From the NCBI RefSeq assembly GCF_902859645.1, contig NZ_CADIJR010000038.1, positions 1 through 61,665 of the forward strand: 61,665 nucleotides of DNA. The letters are read 5' to 3'. Position numbers and translations under genes: made by a program. Origin of the DNA: Achromobacter insuavis. GTDB taxonomy: Bacteria; Pseudomonadota; Gammaproteobacteria; Burkholderiales; Burkholderiaceae_B. Below the pieces are notes generated by a model. It did no database searches, was not told the origin of the DNA, and was given only the letters and a program-made list of their open reading frames with translations. This document shows positions 44,476 through 53,768 of the stretch, in pieces; positions within the stretch are counted from its first letter, which is position 1, and each line of letters opens with the position of its first letter.

Positions 44476-45327
44476 ATGAAGCTGATCAGCTTCGAACACG
44501 CGGGCCAACCGGCCTGGGGCGTGCTGCGCGACGCCGAGGTCGTGCCGTTGACGCGGTACTGGCCCGACCTGGCCACGGCCCTGGCGGCGGGCATCGAGGC
44601 CATCGCGCAAGCGGCGGCCGGCCATGACGGCCCCGGCATTGCGCTGGCCGGCCTGCAATGGCTGCCGCCGGTGCCGGCGCCGTGCAAGATCCTCTGCGTC
44701 GGCCTGAACTACGGCCGCCACGTGGCCGAGGCCGGCCGCGAGCTGCCGCGCCATCCCTCGCTGTTCGCCCGCTATCCCGACAGTTTCGTCGGCCACGGCG
44801 CGCCGGTCTGGAAGCCGCGGGCCTCCGACCGCTTCGACTACGAGGGCGAACTGGCCGTGGTGATCGGGCGGGCAGGGCGCCACATCGCGGCGCGCGACGC
44901 CCTGGCCCACGTGGCCGGCTACACCTGTATGGCCGAAAACTCGGTGCGCGACTTCCAGAAGCACAACGCCCAGGTCACGCCCGGCAAGAACTTCGAGCGC
45001 AGCGGCGCGATCGGCCCCTGGCTGGTCAGCGCCGACGAGATCGGCGACCCGGCGGGCCTGCGCATCCAGACGCGCCTGAACGGCGAGACCGTGCAGCAGG
45101 GCGAACTGGCCGATCTGATCTTCCCGATTCCCGAACTGATCGCCTACATCAGCGCCTTCACGCCGCTGGCGCCCGGCGACGTGATCGCCACCGGCACGCC
45201 GGAAGGCGTCGGTTCCAGTCGCCAGCCGCCGCGCTTCCTGGCGGCCGGCGACACGCTGGAGATCGAGGTGCCGGGCGTCGGCACGCTGCGCAACACGGTG
45301 GCGGACGAACCCGCCCACCCCCACTGA
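44476..45327 (+). CDS. Fumarylacetoacetate-hydrolase-family enzyme
   Basis: A 283-residue FAH-fold enzyme. The metal-binding EGE appears in RFDYEGELAVVIGRAGRHI; other features are CVGLNYGRHVAEAGRELPRHPSLFARYPDSFVG and the C-terminal LAPGDVIATGTPEGVG. Family members hydrolyse or decarboxylate acylpyruvates late in aromatic degradation (fumarylpyruvate hydrolase, HpaG-type). It is the first gene of the operon, with AGGAG before the ATG. The chosen start excludes an upstream extension that would translate the operator region. Confidence 0.9.
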   Translation: MKLISFEHAGQPAWGVLRDAEVVPLTRYWPDLATALAAGIEAIAQAAAGHDGPGIALAGLQWLPPVPAPCKILCVGLNYGRHVAEAGRELPRHPSLFARYPDSFVGHGAPVWKPRASDRFDYEGELAVVIGRAGRHIAARDALAHVAGYTCMAENSVRDFQKHNAQVTPGKNFERSGAIGPWLVSADEIGDPAGLRIQTRLNGETVQQGELADLIFPIPELIAYISAFTPLAPGDVIATGTPEGVGSSRQPPRFLAAGDTLEIEVPGVGTLRNTVADEPAHPH

Positions 45328-45343
45328 CACGAAGGACACAGGC

Positions 45344-46342
45344 ATGACCGAGGCATTGCGGTATCTCACCGAAAAAGACGTGGTGGCGGCGCTGACCATC
45401 CCGCGCGCCATCGACGCGCTGCAGCGCATGCTGGTGGCGCAGGCGAAGGAGGGCGCGCGCAACGTGCCCAAGGCGCTGGCCACCTGGGGCGACGGCAGCT
45501 CGATGCATGCATTGGGCTCGGTGCAGCCCGGCCCCGGCGGCTATGCCGGTTTCAAGACCTGGGTCCACACCAAGGCGGGCGGCGGGTCGCTGTTCAGCCT
45601 GTTCGACGCCGACACCGGCCTGTTGCGGGCGGTGATCGAGGCGCGCGCGCTGGGCATGCTGCGCACGGCCGCCATCAGCGGCGTGGCGACCCGCGCCCTG
45701 GCGCCCGAGGGCGCGACGCAGGCCGCGCTGATCGGCACCGGGCCGCAGGCCGTGACGCAACTGGCGGCGCTGGCCGCGGTGCGCCCGCTGCAGCGCGTGC
45801 GGATCCACAGCCCGACCCCGGAAAAACGCCGCGCCTTTGTCGAGGCGGTGGCCGGCAAGTACGCCTTCGCCATCGAGGAATCGCCCACCCTGGAACACGC
45901 GCTGGACGGCGCCGAGATCGTGACGCTGATCACCCGCGCCGTCGAGCCTTTCGTCGACGCGGCCCGGCTGGCCGACTGCCGCCACCTGAACGCGGTGGGC
46001 GCGATCCTGCCGGCCAAGGCCGAATTCAGCCAGGACGTGTTCGAGCGCGCCGACCGCGTGGTGGTGGACGACCTGGAAAACGCCCGGCGCGGCTCGCGCG
46101 AATTGCGCGAACGCTATGGCGCGGACGGCGCGCCATGGGATGGCGTGGCGGTGCTGGGCGACCTGCTGGCGCGCGGCGAGACCCGCGCGCCGGATGCGCG
46201 GCTGACGCTGTTCAAGGGCATGGGCATGGGCCTGTCGGACCTGGCGATGGCGCGGGTGGCGTACGAGCACGCCCGCGATAACGGGCTGGGCGTCGCCTTG
46301 CCGCCCCAGACCCGCGAGAACCTGCTGCTGGCGCAACCCTGA
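45344..46342 (+). CDS. Ornithine cyclodeaminase / mu-crystallin family enzyme
   Basis: A 332-residue NAD(P)-binding protein: LRAVIEARALGMLRTAAISGVATRALAPE followed by the Rossmann motif AALIGTGPQAVTQL and the C-terminal LFKGMGMGLSDLAMARVAYE are typical of OCD/mu-crystallin. Members include ornithine cyclodeaminase, alanine dehydrogenase and ketimine reductases. In an aromatic operon it could act on a nitrogen-bearing intermediate (imine reduction or deamination), which hints that the substrate carries an amino group. 16 bp after the FAH gene. Confidence 0.88.
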   Translation: MTEALRYLTEKDVVAALTIPRAIDALQRMLVAQAKEGARNVPKALATWGDGSSMHALGSVQPGPGGYAGFKTWVHTKAGGGSLFSLFDADTGLLRAVIEARALGMLRTAAISGVATRALAPEGATQAALIGTGPQAVTQLAALAAVRPLQRVRIHSPTPEKRRAFVEAVAGKYAFAIEESPTLEHALDGAEIVTLITRAVEPFVDAARLADCRHLNAVGAILPAKAEFSQDVFERADRVVVDDLENARRGSRELRERYGADGAPWDGVAVLGDLLARGETRAPDARLTLFKGMGMGLSDLAMARVAYEHARDNGLGVALPPQTRENLLLAQP

Positions 46343-46408
46343 TTCCAATCACCCCCTTCAAATCATCATGACGCCGGCGCGAACCGCCGCCGGCCACAGG
46401 AGACAGAC

Positions 46409-47509
46409 ATGTTCATCGACGTCAGCGGGGCCGCGCCCCGCGAGCAGAACAAATGGCCATCGATCGTGATCCCCAAGGAGGAGATCGACCTGGAGATCGC
46501 CCGCCTGATCGACGCGCCGCGCCCCGACAACGGCCGCCGCGCTTCGCTCATCGCCCATCCGCTGGCGACCGCGCCGGGCCTGGGCCTGGCCCCCGGCACG
46601 GACGTCACCATCAACGTCGTCAACCCCGGCGAATGCACCTTCAACCTGCGCAAGAACTCCAACATGCTGGAGATCTGTATCAGCGGCGAGGGCGTGGCCA
46701 CGGTGGCCGGCCGCGATATCCCGGTGGGCCGCTGGGACGTGTGGAACACGCCGGCGATGCAGGTGCATTCGTACCGCAATGACGGCCAGACGCCCTGGGT
46801 GCGGCTGTCGTACTCCAACGCGCCGCTGCTGGAAAAGCTCGAGATTCACTACGTCGAGGAGTTCGAGGGCGACGTGCCGCCGGCCGACGCCAACACCCGC
46901 CCGGCGCCGGCCCGCTCGCCCGAGGCGGCGCGCGCCCGCGACCTGGCGCTGCGCGAGCAGATCACGCCGGAAGGCGCCTGGCTGATGGGCTACGAGTGGC
47001 TGATCGACATCGACGTGCTGGAATCGAAGGCGCTGCACTGGCCCTGGGCGGCGGTCTCGCGCCACCTGCCCAGCGTCGAGGACATGGCGCGCGGCTACAA
47101 CGGCCGCCGCCTGTTCGTGCTGTACAACCCGGCCACCGAGCGCCGCATCGGCACCACCCACAGCTTCTTCGCCACGATCTCGTCGTCGCCGCCGGACAAC
47201 CACCACGTGCCGCACCGCCACAGCTCGTCGGCCATCAACTACTACCTGCGCGGCAACGGCTACAGCAAGGTCAACGGCGTGCGGCTGGACTGGAAGGCCG
47301 GCGACCTGATCCTGTCGGCGCCCGGGTGGGCCATGCATTCGCACCACTCGGGCACCGAGACCACCTCGGCCCTGACGGTGCAGGACCATCCCCTGCAGAT
47401 CGCCATGGAATCGCTGATCTGGCAGGAGCGCATGCAGGAACCGATCCTGGCGCTCGGCAGCCAGGGCGGTTTCGAAAGCAACCTGGCGCAACTGGCCGCC
47501 GCGTCCTGA
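46409..47509 (+). CDS. Bicupin protein, gentisate-dioxygenase-like
   Basis: A 366-residue two-cupin protein of about the size of gentisate 1,2-dioxygenase. The C-terminal cupin carries the likely metal site, NHHVPHRHSSSAINYYLRGNG with a later PGWAMHSHHSG. The N-terminal cupin (PGECTFNLRKNSNMLEICISG) lacks the His-x-His pair and keeps only an isolated His in MQVHSY. Gentisate and related dioxygenases open hydroxylated rings with one iron. Placed between hydrolase and Rieske genes it is the only visible ring-cleavage candidate. A non-enzymatic cupin is the alternative. Confidence 0.78.
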   Translation: MFIDVSGAAPREQNKWPSIVIPKEEIDLEIARLIDAPRPDNGRRASLIAHPLATAPGLGLAPGTDVTINVVNPGECTFNLRKNSNMLEICISGEGVATVAGRDIPVGRWDVWNTPAMQVHSYRNDGQTPWVRLSYSNAPLLEKLEIHYVEEFEGDVPPADANTRPAPARSPEAARARDLALREQITPEGAWLMGYEWLIDIDVLESKALHWPWAAVSRHLPSVEDMARGYNGRRLFVLYNPATERRIGTTHSFFATISSSPPDNHHVPHRHSSSAINYYLRGNGYSKVNGVRLDWKAGDLILSAPGWAMHSHHSGTETTSALTVQDHPLQIAMESLIWQERMQEPILALGSQGGFESNLAQLAAAS

Positions 47510-47537
47510 GCGCGCCGCTCGCATCCCGGAAATTCCC

Positions 47538-48029
47538 ATGACCCAGATCCAACTGCCCGACGACACCTCGCTGCGCGCCCGCCTGCGCGACTTCTACGAC
47601 GACTACGCCTACTGCCTGGACGAAGACCGGCTGGAGGAATGGCCGGACTTCTTCACCGAGGACTGCCACTACCGCGTGCTGTCGCGCGAGAACCACGACG
47701 CCGGCCTGCCGCTCGGCCTGATCTATTGCATGAACAAGAACATGCTGCGCGACCGCGTCACCGCGCTGCGCGAAACCACCATGTTCGAGCCGCGTTCGTT
47801 GCGCCACTTCATCAGCGGCGTGCGCGTCATCGAGGCGCAGGGCGAGCGCATCGTGGCCCAGGCCAATTTCGCCGTAATGGAGTCGCTGTCCGACCGCGAA
47901 CCCACGCTGAACATGGTGGGCCGCTACCTGGACGAGCTGCGCCTGACGCCGCAAGGCCTGGCGCTGACCCGCCGCGACTGCGTCTACGACAACTACCGCG
48001 TGCGCACCTCGCTCATCGTTCCCCTCTGA
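47538..48029 (+). CDS. Aromatic-ring-hydroxylating dioxygenase, beta subunit
   Basis: A 163-residue small subunit with the NTF2-like fold: LRDFYDDYAYCLDEDRLEEWPDFFTEDCHYRVLSRENHDAG, then RHFISGVRVIE and DNYRVRTSLIVPL. It packs with the alpha subunit as an alpha3beta3 oxygenase. Both the order (beta before alpha) and the separate ferredoxin and reductase genes fit a multi-component Rieske oxygenase. 28 bp after the bicupin gene. Confidence 0.92.
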   Translation: MTQIQLPDDTSLRARLRDFYDDYAYCLDEDRLEEWPDFFTEDCHYRVLSRENHDAGLPLGLIYCMNKNMLRDRVTALRETTMFEPRSLRHFISGVRVIEAQGERIVAQANFAVMESLSDREPTLNMVGRYLDELRLTPQGLALTRRDCVYDNYRVRTSLIVPL

Positions 48030-48051
48030 TCCCGCTGCCAGGAAACCCGCC

Positions 48052-49320
48052 ATGACCTGTTCCGATTCCGCCGTGCTGGACGCGCCCGCCGCGGCCCCCA
48101 TCCATATCGAGCGCCGCTGGCCCAAGGAGGGCTACACGCGCATCCCCAACTGGGTCTACACCGATCCGGCCATCTTCCAGAAGGAAATGGACGTGTTCTT
48201 CGGCGGCCGCACCTGGAACTACGTCGGCCTGGAGTGCGAGGTGCCCGAGACCGGCTGCTACAAGCGCAACTGGATCGGCAACCGTCCGGTCATCATGGTG
48301 CGCACCGAAAGCGGCGAGATCAACGTGCTGGAGAACCGCTGCGCCCACCGCGGCGCCCAGATCTGCTGGCAGAACACCGGCCAGGTGACCGACTTCACCT
48401 GCCCGTACCACCAGTGGAACTACGACCTGGACGGCAACCTGCAGGGCGTGCCGTTCCGCCGCGGCGCCATGGGCAAGGGCGGCATGCCGCGCGACTTCGA
48501 TCCCAGGCAGAACGGCATCCGCAAGCTGCGCAGCGTCAATCGCGGCGGCTCGATCTGGGCGACGTTCGCCGACGATGCGCCCAGCTTCGAGGAATACTGC
48601 GGCGCCGAGGTGCTGGCCGAGATCGACCACATGCTGCCGGGCAAGAAGCTCAAGCTGCTGGGCTACAGCCGCCAACTGATCCCCAGCAACTGGAAGATGT
48701 ACCTGGAGAACCTGAAGGACCCGTACCACGCCACCTTGCTGCACACCTTCTACATCACCTTCGGCCTGTGGCGCGCGGATTCCAAGTCCGAGTGCATTCC
48801 CACCGGCGGCGGCGCGCACAGCGTGATGGTGTCGCACAACGAGGGCAAGAAGAAGACCGAGGCCACCAGCGAGATGAGCCGCTTCCGCGACGACCTGGAG
48901 CTGCTCGACCTGGAAACGGTTACCCCGCGCGCGGAATTCAACCGCGGCCGCGTCGGCGGCGCCTGGGTCTTTCCGGCCGCCCAGTTCGGCATCCAGGCCA
49001 ATTCGCTCAAGACCCGCCACGTGATCCCGCGCAGCCCGACCGAGCACGAGCTGGTGTTCACCTACTACGGCTACGAGGACGACGACGAGGAAATGACCCG
49101 CCTGCGCCTGAAGCACGCCAACCTGCTGGGCCCGGCCGGTTTCGTCTCGATGGACGACAGCGAGATGCTGAACCAGGTGCAGATCGGCGTCACCGGCTAC
49201 CCGGAGGCGCGCGGCATCGTCGAGATGGGCGGCCGCGACACCGAGCCGGCCGACTACATGGTGACCGAGGTGCTGATCCGCTCGTTCTACGACTATTACC
49301 GCAACGCGATGGGGCTGTGA
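48052..49320 (+). CDS. Rieske aromatic-ring oxygenase, alpha (catalytic) subunit
   Basis: A 422-residue oxygenase. The Rieske cluster ligands are Cys97, His99, Cys117 and His120 (CAHRGAQ ... CPYHQWNY). The mononuclear iron site is in NLKDPYHATLLHTF, with Asp223 as the bridging residue and His226 and His231 as ligands in NDO-type spacing. The segment after it (HTFYITFGLWRADSK) resembles salicylate 5-hydroxylase-type large subunits (NagG), which suggests hydroxylation of a substituted benzoate; the true substrate is unknown. The ferredoxin gene follows after two bases. Confidence 0.94.
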   Translation: MTCSDSAVLDAPAAAPIHIERRWPKEGYTRIPNWVYTDPAIFQKEMDVFFGGRTWNYVGLECEVPETGCYKRNWIGNRPVIMVRTESGEINVLENRCAHRGAQICWQNTGQVTDFTCPYHQWNYDLDGNLQGVPFRRGAMGKGGMPRDFDPRQNGIRKLRSVNRGGSIWATFADDAPSFEEYCGAEVLAEIDHMLPGKKLKLLGYSRQLIPSNWKMYLENLKDPYHATLLHTFYITFGLWRADSKSECIPTGGGAHSVMVSHNEGKKKTEATSEMSRFRDDLELLDLETVTPRAEFNRGRVGGAWVFPAAQFGIQANSLKTRHVIPRSPTEHELVFTYYGYEDDDEEMTRLRLKHANLLGPAGFVSMDDSEMLNQVQIGVTGYPEARGIVEMGGRDTEPADYMVTEVLIRSFYDYYRNAMGL

Positions 49321-49322
49321 CC

Positions 49323-49643
49323 ATGGCGACCTGGACTCCGGTCGCCCAGGTGGGCGACATTTCCCCCGACACCGGCACGCTGCGCGTCGCGCTGGAGGGC
49401 GAGGCGGTCTGCCTCTATGACCTGCAGGGCGAGATCTGCGCCACCCAGGACCGCTGCCCGCACGGCAACGCCAGCCTGGCCGACGGCTATATGGAAGACG
49501 GCACCATCGAATGTCCCTTGCATCAGGGCGTGTTCGACATCCGCAGCGGCAAGCCGCAATGCCCGCCCGTCACCACCGACCTGCGGCGCTATGCGGTGCG
49601 GGTCGAGGCCGGCACCATCTACCTGAGCCCGGAGGCGGCGTGA
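49323..49643 (+). CDS. Rieske-type ferredoxin
   Basis: A 106-residue electron carrier with the Rieske motifs CPHGNASL and CPLHQGVFDI (C-x-H ... C-x2-H), similar to NagAb/BphA3 ferredoxins. It passes electrons from the FAD reductase encoded next to the oxygenase. Its stop overlaps the reductase GTG start by four bases (GTGA), implying coupled translation. Confidence 0.94.
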   Translation: MATWTPVAQVGDISPDTGTLRVALEGEAVCLYDLQGEICATQDRCPHGNASLADGYMEDGTIECPLHQGVFDIRSGKPQCPPVTTDLRRYAVRVEAGTIYLSPEAA

Positions 49644-50866
49644 GCGCGGGCGCCATCGTCATCGTCGGCGCGGGGCAGGCCGGCGGCTGGGCCGCGGCGA
49701 CGCTGCGCGGTCACGGCTACGCCGGCCGCATCGTGCTGCTGGGCGACGAGCCGCACGCGCCGTATGAGCGTCCTCCCTTGAGCAAGGCGGTGCTGGGCGG
49801 CCAGGCCGCGCCGGAAAGCACCGAGCTGTTCTCGCGCGAAAAGCTGGCCGAGCTGGACATCGCGTTCCGGCCCGGCGTCGCGGCGACCCGGCTGCGGCCC
49901 GAGCGCCATCAGGTCGAGACCTCCGAGGGCGCCGTGATCGACTACGACAAGCTGATCCTGTGCACCGGCGGCCGGCCCATCGTGCCGGCCTTGCCAGGCG
50001 CCGAAAGCCGCGCCGTCCACGTGCTGCGAACCCGCGACGATGCCTTGCGCCTGCGCGCCCGGCTGGGGCCGGGCCGGCGCATCGTCATCGCGGGCGGCGG
50101 CTGGATCGGCCTGGAAGTGGCCGCCACCGCGCGCCAGGCGGGCTGCGCCACCACGGTGCTGGAGCAGGCGCCGCGCCTGTGCGCCCGCAGCGTGCCGCCC
50201 GGCGTGTCGGCGCATCTGGCCGCATTGCACACCGGGCAGGGCGTGGCCCTGCGCCTGAACAGCAGTCTGCGCGCGGTGCATGCGCGGCCCGAGGGCGGCT
50301 GCGTGGCCGAACTGGCCGATGGCAGCCGCCTGGAAGCGGACGCCGTGGTGCTCGGGGTCGGCATGCAGGCCAACGACGCCCTGGCGCGCGAAGCCGGCAT
50401 CGCCTGCGAGCGCGGCGTGCTGGTGGACGAATACTGCCGCACGTCGGCGCCCGATGTGCTGGCGGCCGGCGACGTGGCGGTGGCGGCGCCCGCCGGCGGC
50501 GGCCCCATCCGCCTGGAATCCTGGCAGAACGCCCAGGACCAGGGCGCGGCGGCGGCGCTGTCGGCGCTGGATGCCGGCCAGCCTTACCTGCCCAGCGGCG
50601 CGGTCTGGTCGGAGCAATACGACGCCATGGTGCAGATCGCCGGTTTTCCGGCGCGGGCCGAATGTGAAGTGCTGCGGCCCCAGGCGGATGCGCGGGCGCT
50701 GCTGTCGGTGGCGCTGGACGAGGGCGGCCGCGTCGTCGGCGCCGTGGCGGTGAACGCGGCGCGCGATCTGCGCCAGCTGCGCCAGTGGATCGCCCAGGGC
50801 GTCCAGGTGGACCCCGCGCAACTGGCGCGCGCCGACGCGCCGCTGTCCAGCGCCCGGATCGGCTGA
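49640..50866 (+). CDS. FAD-dependent ferredoxin reductase (BphA4 type)
   Basis: A 408-residue flavoprotein with FAD-binding IVIVGAGQAGGWAAATLRGHGY, the PYERPPLSKAVL motif, the NAD-binding IVIAGGGWIGLEVAATARQAG and the C-terminal DVLAAGDVAVA. It takes electrons from NADH to the Rieske ferredoxin. The start is GTG at 49640 with GGAGG at 49631-49635. It completes the three-component oxygenase. Confidence 0.94.
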   Translation: MSAGAIVIVGAGQAGGWAAATLRGHGYAGRIVLLGDEPHAPYERPPLSKAVLGGQAAPESTELFSREKLAELDIAFRPGVAATRLRPERHQVETSEGAVIDYDKLILCTGGRPIVPALPGAESRAVHVLRTRDDALRLRARLGPGRRIVIAGGGWIGLEVAATARQAGCATTVLEQAPRLCARSVPPGVSAHLAALHTGQGVALRLNSSLRAVHARPEGGCVAELADGSRLEADAVVLGVGMQANDALAREAGIACERGVLVDEYCRTSAPDVLAAGDVAVAAPAGGGPIRLESWQNAQDQGAAAALSALDAGQPYLPSGAVWSEQYDAMVQIAGFPARAECEVLRPQADARALLSVALDEGGRVVGAVAVNAARDLRQLRQWIAQGVQVDPAQLARADAPLSSARIG

Positions 50867-50883
50867 ATCTGATGGAGAACCGA

Positions 50884-51291
50884 ATGCAGACCGAACGCGT
50901 CAAGGCCGCCTGCGAGGCGGTGGTGCTGGCCTTCTTCCATGCGCTGGATACGCGGCGCCACGAGGCCGCCGCCGCGCTCATGGCGCCGGACGGCACCTGG
51001 CTGCGCCAGGGCCAGTTGCTGACGGGGCCGGCCGACGTGCTGGCGGCCCTGGAGGCGCGCCCGCCGCAGCGCACCACCTGCCACGTCATCACCAACCTGC
51101 GCCTGCTCGAACACAGCGGCTCGCAGGCCACGCTGGGCTATTTCCTGACCGCCTACGACAGCGACCCGCAGGCGCAGGGCGGGGCGCCGCGCCTGGTCGC
51201 CATCCGCGACTGCCAGGACCGGCTGGTCGCCAGCGGCCAGGATTGGCTATTGGCGGAAAAGCGCAGCCGGCGCCACCTGCCGCCCGAATGA
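50884..51291 (+). CDS. SnoaL/NTF2-like protein
   Basis: A 135-residue cone-fold protein ([49 protein letters not shown]), related in fold to dioxygenase beta subunits and SnoaL cyclases. In a catabolic operon it could isomerise or bind an intermediate; no catalytic residue can be pointed out. The start at 50884 has TGGAGA five bases upstream; the ATG at 50872 overlaps that site and is less likely. Confidence 0.8.
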   Translation: MQTERVKAACEAVVLAFFHALDTRRHEAAAALMAPDGTWLRQGQLLTGPADVLAALEARPPQRTTCHVITNLRLLEHSGSQATLGYFLTAYDSDPQAQGGAPRLVAIRDCQDRLVASGQDWLLAEKRSRRHLPPE

Positions 51292-51340
51292 CATTCCCGA
51301 AACCCTGCCGGAAAATCCCATGACACCCCAAGGAGCCCCC

Positions 51341-52141
51341 ATGGATGCCGCCACCATCAAGGCGCTGGCCCAACGCCTGGACCAGGCCGAACGCAGCCGA
51401 ACCCAGGTGCGCCAGCTGTCGCTGGAGCATCCCGACATCACCATCGCCGACGCCTACGCCATCCAGCGCGAATGGGTGGCGGCCAAGATCGCCGGCGGCC
51501 GCCGGCTGGTCGGCCACAAGATCGGCCTGACCTCGCGCGCCATGCAGCTGTCCTCGCAGATCGACGAGCCTGACTACGGCGCCTTGCTGGACGACATGCT
51601 GTTCGACGACGGCGCCGAGATCCCTCGTGACCGCTTCATCGTGCCGCGGGTGGAGGTCGAGCTTGCCTTCATCCTGGACCGGCGGCTCAAGGGCCCCGGC
51701 GTGACGCTGTTCGACGTGCTGGACGCGGTGCGCTACGTGATCCCCGCGCTCGAGATCATCGACGCGCGCTCGCACCAGATCGACCCCGACAGCAAGCGGC
51801 CGCGCAAGGTCTTCGACACCATCGCCGACAACGCCGCCAATGCCGGCGTGGTGATGGGCGGACGGCCGGTGCGCGTCGACGCGGTCGACCTGCGCTGGGT
51901 CGGCGCGATGATGTCGCGCAACGCGGTGATCGAGGAAACCGGCCTGGCGGCGGGCGTGCTCAACCATCCCGCCAACGGCGTGGTGTGGCTGGCCAACAAG
52001 CTGGCCGGCTACGACGTCGCGCTCGAACCCGGCCAGATCATTTTGAGCGGCTCGTTCACGCGGCCCGTGTTCGCCCAGCAGGGCGACACGTTCCACGTGG
52101 ACTATGGCGCGCTGGGCGCGGTCAGCTGCCGCTTCGTGTGA
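51341..52141 (+). CDS. 2-oxo-alkene-dioate hydratase (HpaH/MhpD family)
   Basis: A 266-residue enzyme of the HpaH/MhpD/DmpE family: [34 protein letters not shown], metal-site-like [20 protein letters not shown], and DIMD-like [35 protein letters not shown]. It hydrates a 2-hydroxy-diene or 2-oxo-ene acid formed after ring opening, or decarboxylates the 4-oxalocrotonate type. Start 51341 has AAGGAG five bases before; the ATG at 51320 would place the RBS inside the gene. It implies a meta-cleavage-like lower pathway. Confidence 0.9.
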   Translation: MDAATIKALAQRLDQAERSRTQVRQLSLEHPDITIADAYAIQREWVAAKIAGGRRLVGHKIGLTSRAMQLSSQIDEPDYGALLDDMLFDDGAEIPRDRFIVPRVEVELAFILDRRLKGPGVTLFDVLDAVRYVIPALEIIDARSHQIDPDSKRPRKVFDTIADNAANAGVVMGGRPVRVDAVDLRWVGAMMSRNAVIEETGLAAGVLNHPANGVVWLANKLAGYDVALEPGQIILSGSFTRPVFAQQGDTFHVDYGALGAVSCRFV

Positions 52142-52241
52142 GCCGGCCGCCCGGAGACCGCCCCGAACCTGTTTTTCATTCCGCGCGCCCGATACACCAA
52201 AACCAGCGGACGCGCGCCCCGCACCCCCAAGGAGACAAACC

Positions 52242-53222
52242 ATGACCCCCTTCAAGACCTCGATCCGCCTGGCGGCCGCCTGCCTGGCGCTGGCGGCCGG
52301 CCCGACCCTGGCGCAGACCGCCAACTGGCCCACCCATGCCATCACGCTGGTCGTCCCGTTCGCCGCCGGCGGCGGCGGCGACACGCTGGCGCGACTGGTG
52401 GCCGAACCGCTGGCGCGCGAACTCGGCCAATCCATCATCGTCGAGAACCGCCCGGGCGCCGGCGGCAACATCGGCACCTCCATCGCCGCGCGCGCCAACC
52501 CCGACGGCTACACGCTGTCCTATGGCACCAACGGCACCCAGGCCACCAACCACTGGCTGTACAAATCGCCCGGCTATGCGCCGGGCGACTTCGAGCCGAT
52601 CTCGCGCTTCACGGTGATCGCCGCCGCGCTGGTGGTCAACGCCACCGACGACCGCTTCAAATCGCTGGCGCAGCTGCTGGACTACGCCAAGTCGCACCCG
52701 GGCGAGCTGACCTGTGGCTCGGCCGGCAACGGCACCTCGTCGCACCTGGCCTGTGAACTGCTGAACCAGATGGCCGGCGTCAAGATCATGCACATTCCCT
52801 ACAAGGGCGGCAGCGCGGCGATGACGGACCTGCTGGGCGGCCGCATCTCGCTGCTGATCGACGTGATGCCGAACGTGTCGGGCCAGATCGCGGCGGGCAA
52901 GCTGCGGGCCCTGGGCGTGACCACGCCGGAACGGGTGCGCTCGAATCCGGATATCCCGACCATGAGCGAGGCCGGGGTCAAGGGCTACGAGTTCTTCGCC
53001 TGGGACGGGCTCTATGCGCCCAAGGGCACGCCGACCGCCATCCTCGACAAGCTCAACGCCGCCGTGGGCCGAGCCCTGGCGCGCCCCGAGGTCAAGCAGG
53101 CGCTGGAATCGCGCGGGGCCATCCCGTCGCCGACCACGCGCCAGTCGCTGGCCGAGTTCGGCGCCGAGGAATACACGCGCCTGGGCAAGGTGGTGAAGAC
53201 CGCCGGCGCGGCGATCGACTGA
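52242..53222 (+). CDS. Bug/TctC-family periplasmic solute-binding protein
   Basis: A 326-residue exported protein with signal peptide (IRLAAACLALAAGPTLAQT) and Bug motifs ITLVVPFAAGGGGDTLARLV, VENRPGAGGNIGTSIAA, MHIPYKGGSAAMTDLLGG. AAGGAG precedes the start. As the last gene of the catabolic operon it probably captures the aromatic acid or a related carboxylate; no membrane partner is encoded here. Confidence 0.92.
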   Translation: MTPFKTSIRLAAACLALAAGPTLAQTANWPTHAITLVVPFAAGGGGDTLARLVAEPLARELGQSIIVENRPGAGGNIGTSIAARANPDGYTLSYGTNGTQATNHWLYKSPGYAPGDFEPISRFTVIAAALVVNATDDRFKSLAQLLDYAKSHPGELTCGSAGNGTSSHLACELLNQMAGVKIMHIPYKGGSAAMTDLLGGRISLLIDVMPNVSGQIAAGKLRALGVTTPERVRSNPDIPTMSEAGVKGYEFFAWDGLYAPKGTPTAILDKLNAAVGRALARPEVKQALESRGAIPSPTTRQSLAEFGAEEYTRLGKVVKTAGAAID

Positions 53223-53294
53223 GCGGCCAAGCCAGCGTGGCGATCCGGGTTGCCCCGAGCCTGGACCGCCGCGCCGGTTGCCGCGGCCGCGCCG

Positions 53295-53768
53295 CTACAG
53301 CGCCGGCTTGGCCACCATCAGGTAGTAGACGACCACCATCGCGATGAACGCCGGATAGCCCAGCCATTCCCACCAGCGCGCGAATCGCCAGTAGCGCGGC
53401 GGCAGCGCCGTGGCGCCGTCGGCCTGGGCGCTGGCGGCCATCCTGGCCATCTCGTACTGCAGCCACACCACCGGCAGCCAGCAGGCGCCCGCCAGCAGAT
53501 ACAGGCCGATCGACAGGCCGATCCACGGCGTGCTCCAGTGCCAGCCGGCGGCATGCGCCAGCCACAATCCGGACAGCGGCTGGACCACCACGGCCGGCGT
53601 GGTGAACCACAGGTCGGCCCGCACCACCAGCTTCGAGACCGCCGCGATGGCCGGCACCGAGCCGGTGCGGTTGGCGAAGAACAGGTAGAACGCCGTGCCG
53701 AAGCCGGTTCCCACCAGCAGGACGGACGACAGGATGTGCAGGGTCTTGATCGTGAGATAGGTATTCAT
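53295..53768 (-). CDS. DUF2269-family integral membrane protein
   Basis: A 157-residue protein with four hydrophobic segments: YLTIKTLHILSSVLLVGTGFGTAFYLFFANR, then LWFTTPAVVVQPLSGLWLAHAAGW, IGLYLLAGACWLPVVWLQYEMARMA and LGYPAFIAMVVVYYLMVAKPAL. This matches the DUF2269 pattern with conserved His in helix I. Function unknown. The start overlaps the preceding SDR-DoxX gene by four bases, so the two are translationally coupled. Confidence 0.85.
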   Translation of the reverse strand: MNTYLTIKTLHILSSVLLVGTGFGTAFYLFFANRTGSVPAIAAVSKLVVRADLWFTTPAVVVQPLSGLWLAHAAGWHWSTPWIGLSIGLYLLAGACWLPVVWLQYEMARMAASAQADGATALPPRYWRFARWWEWLGYPAFIAMVVVYYLMVAKPAL

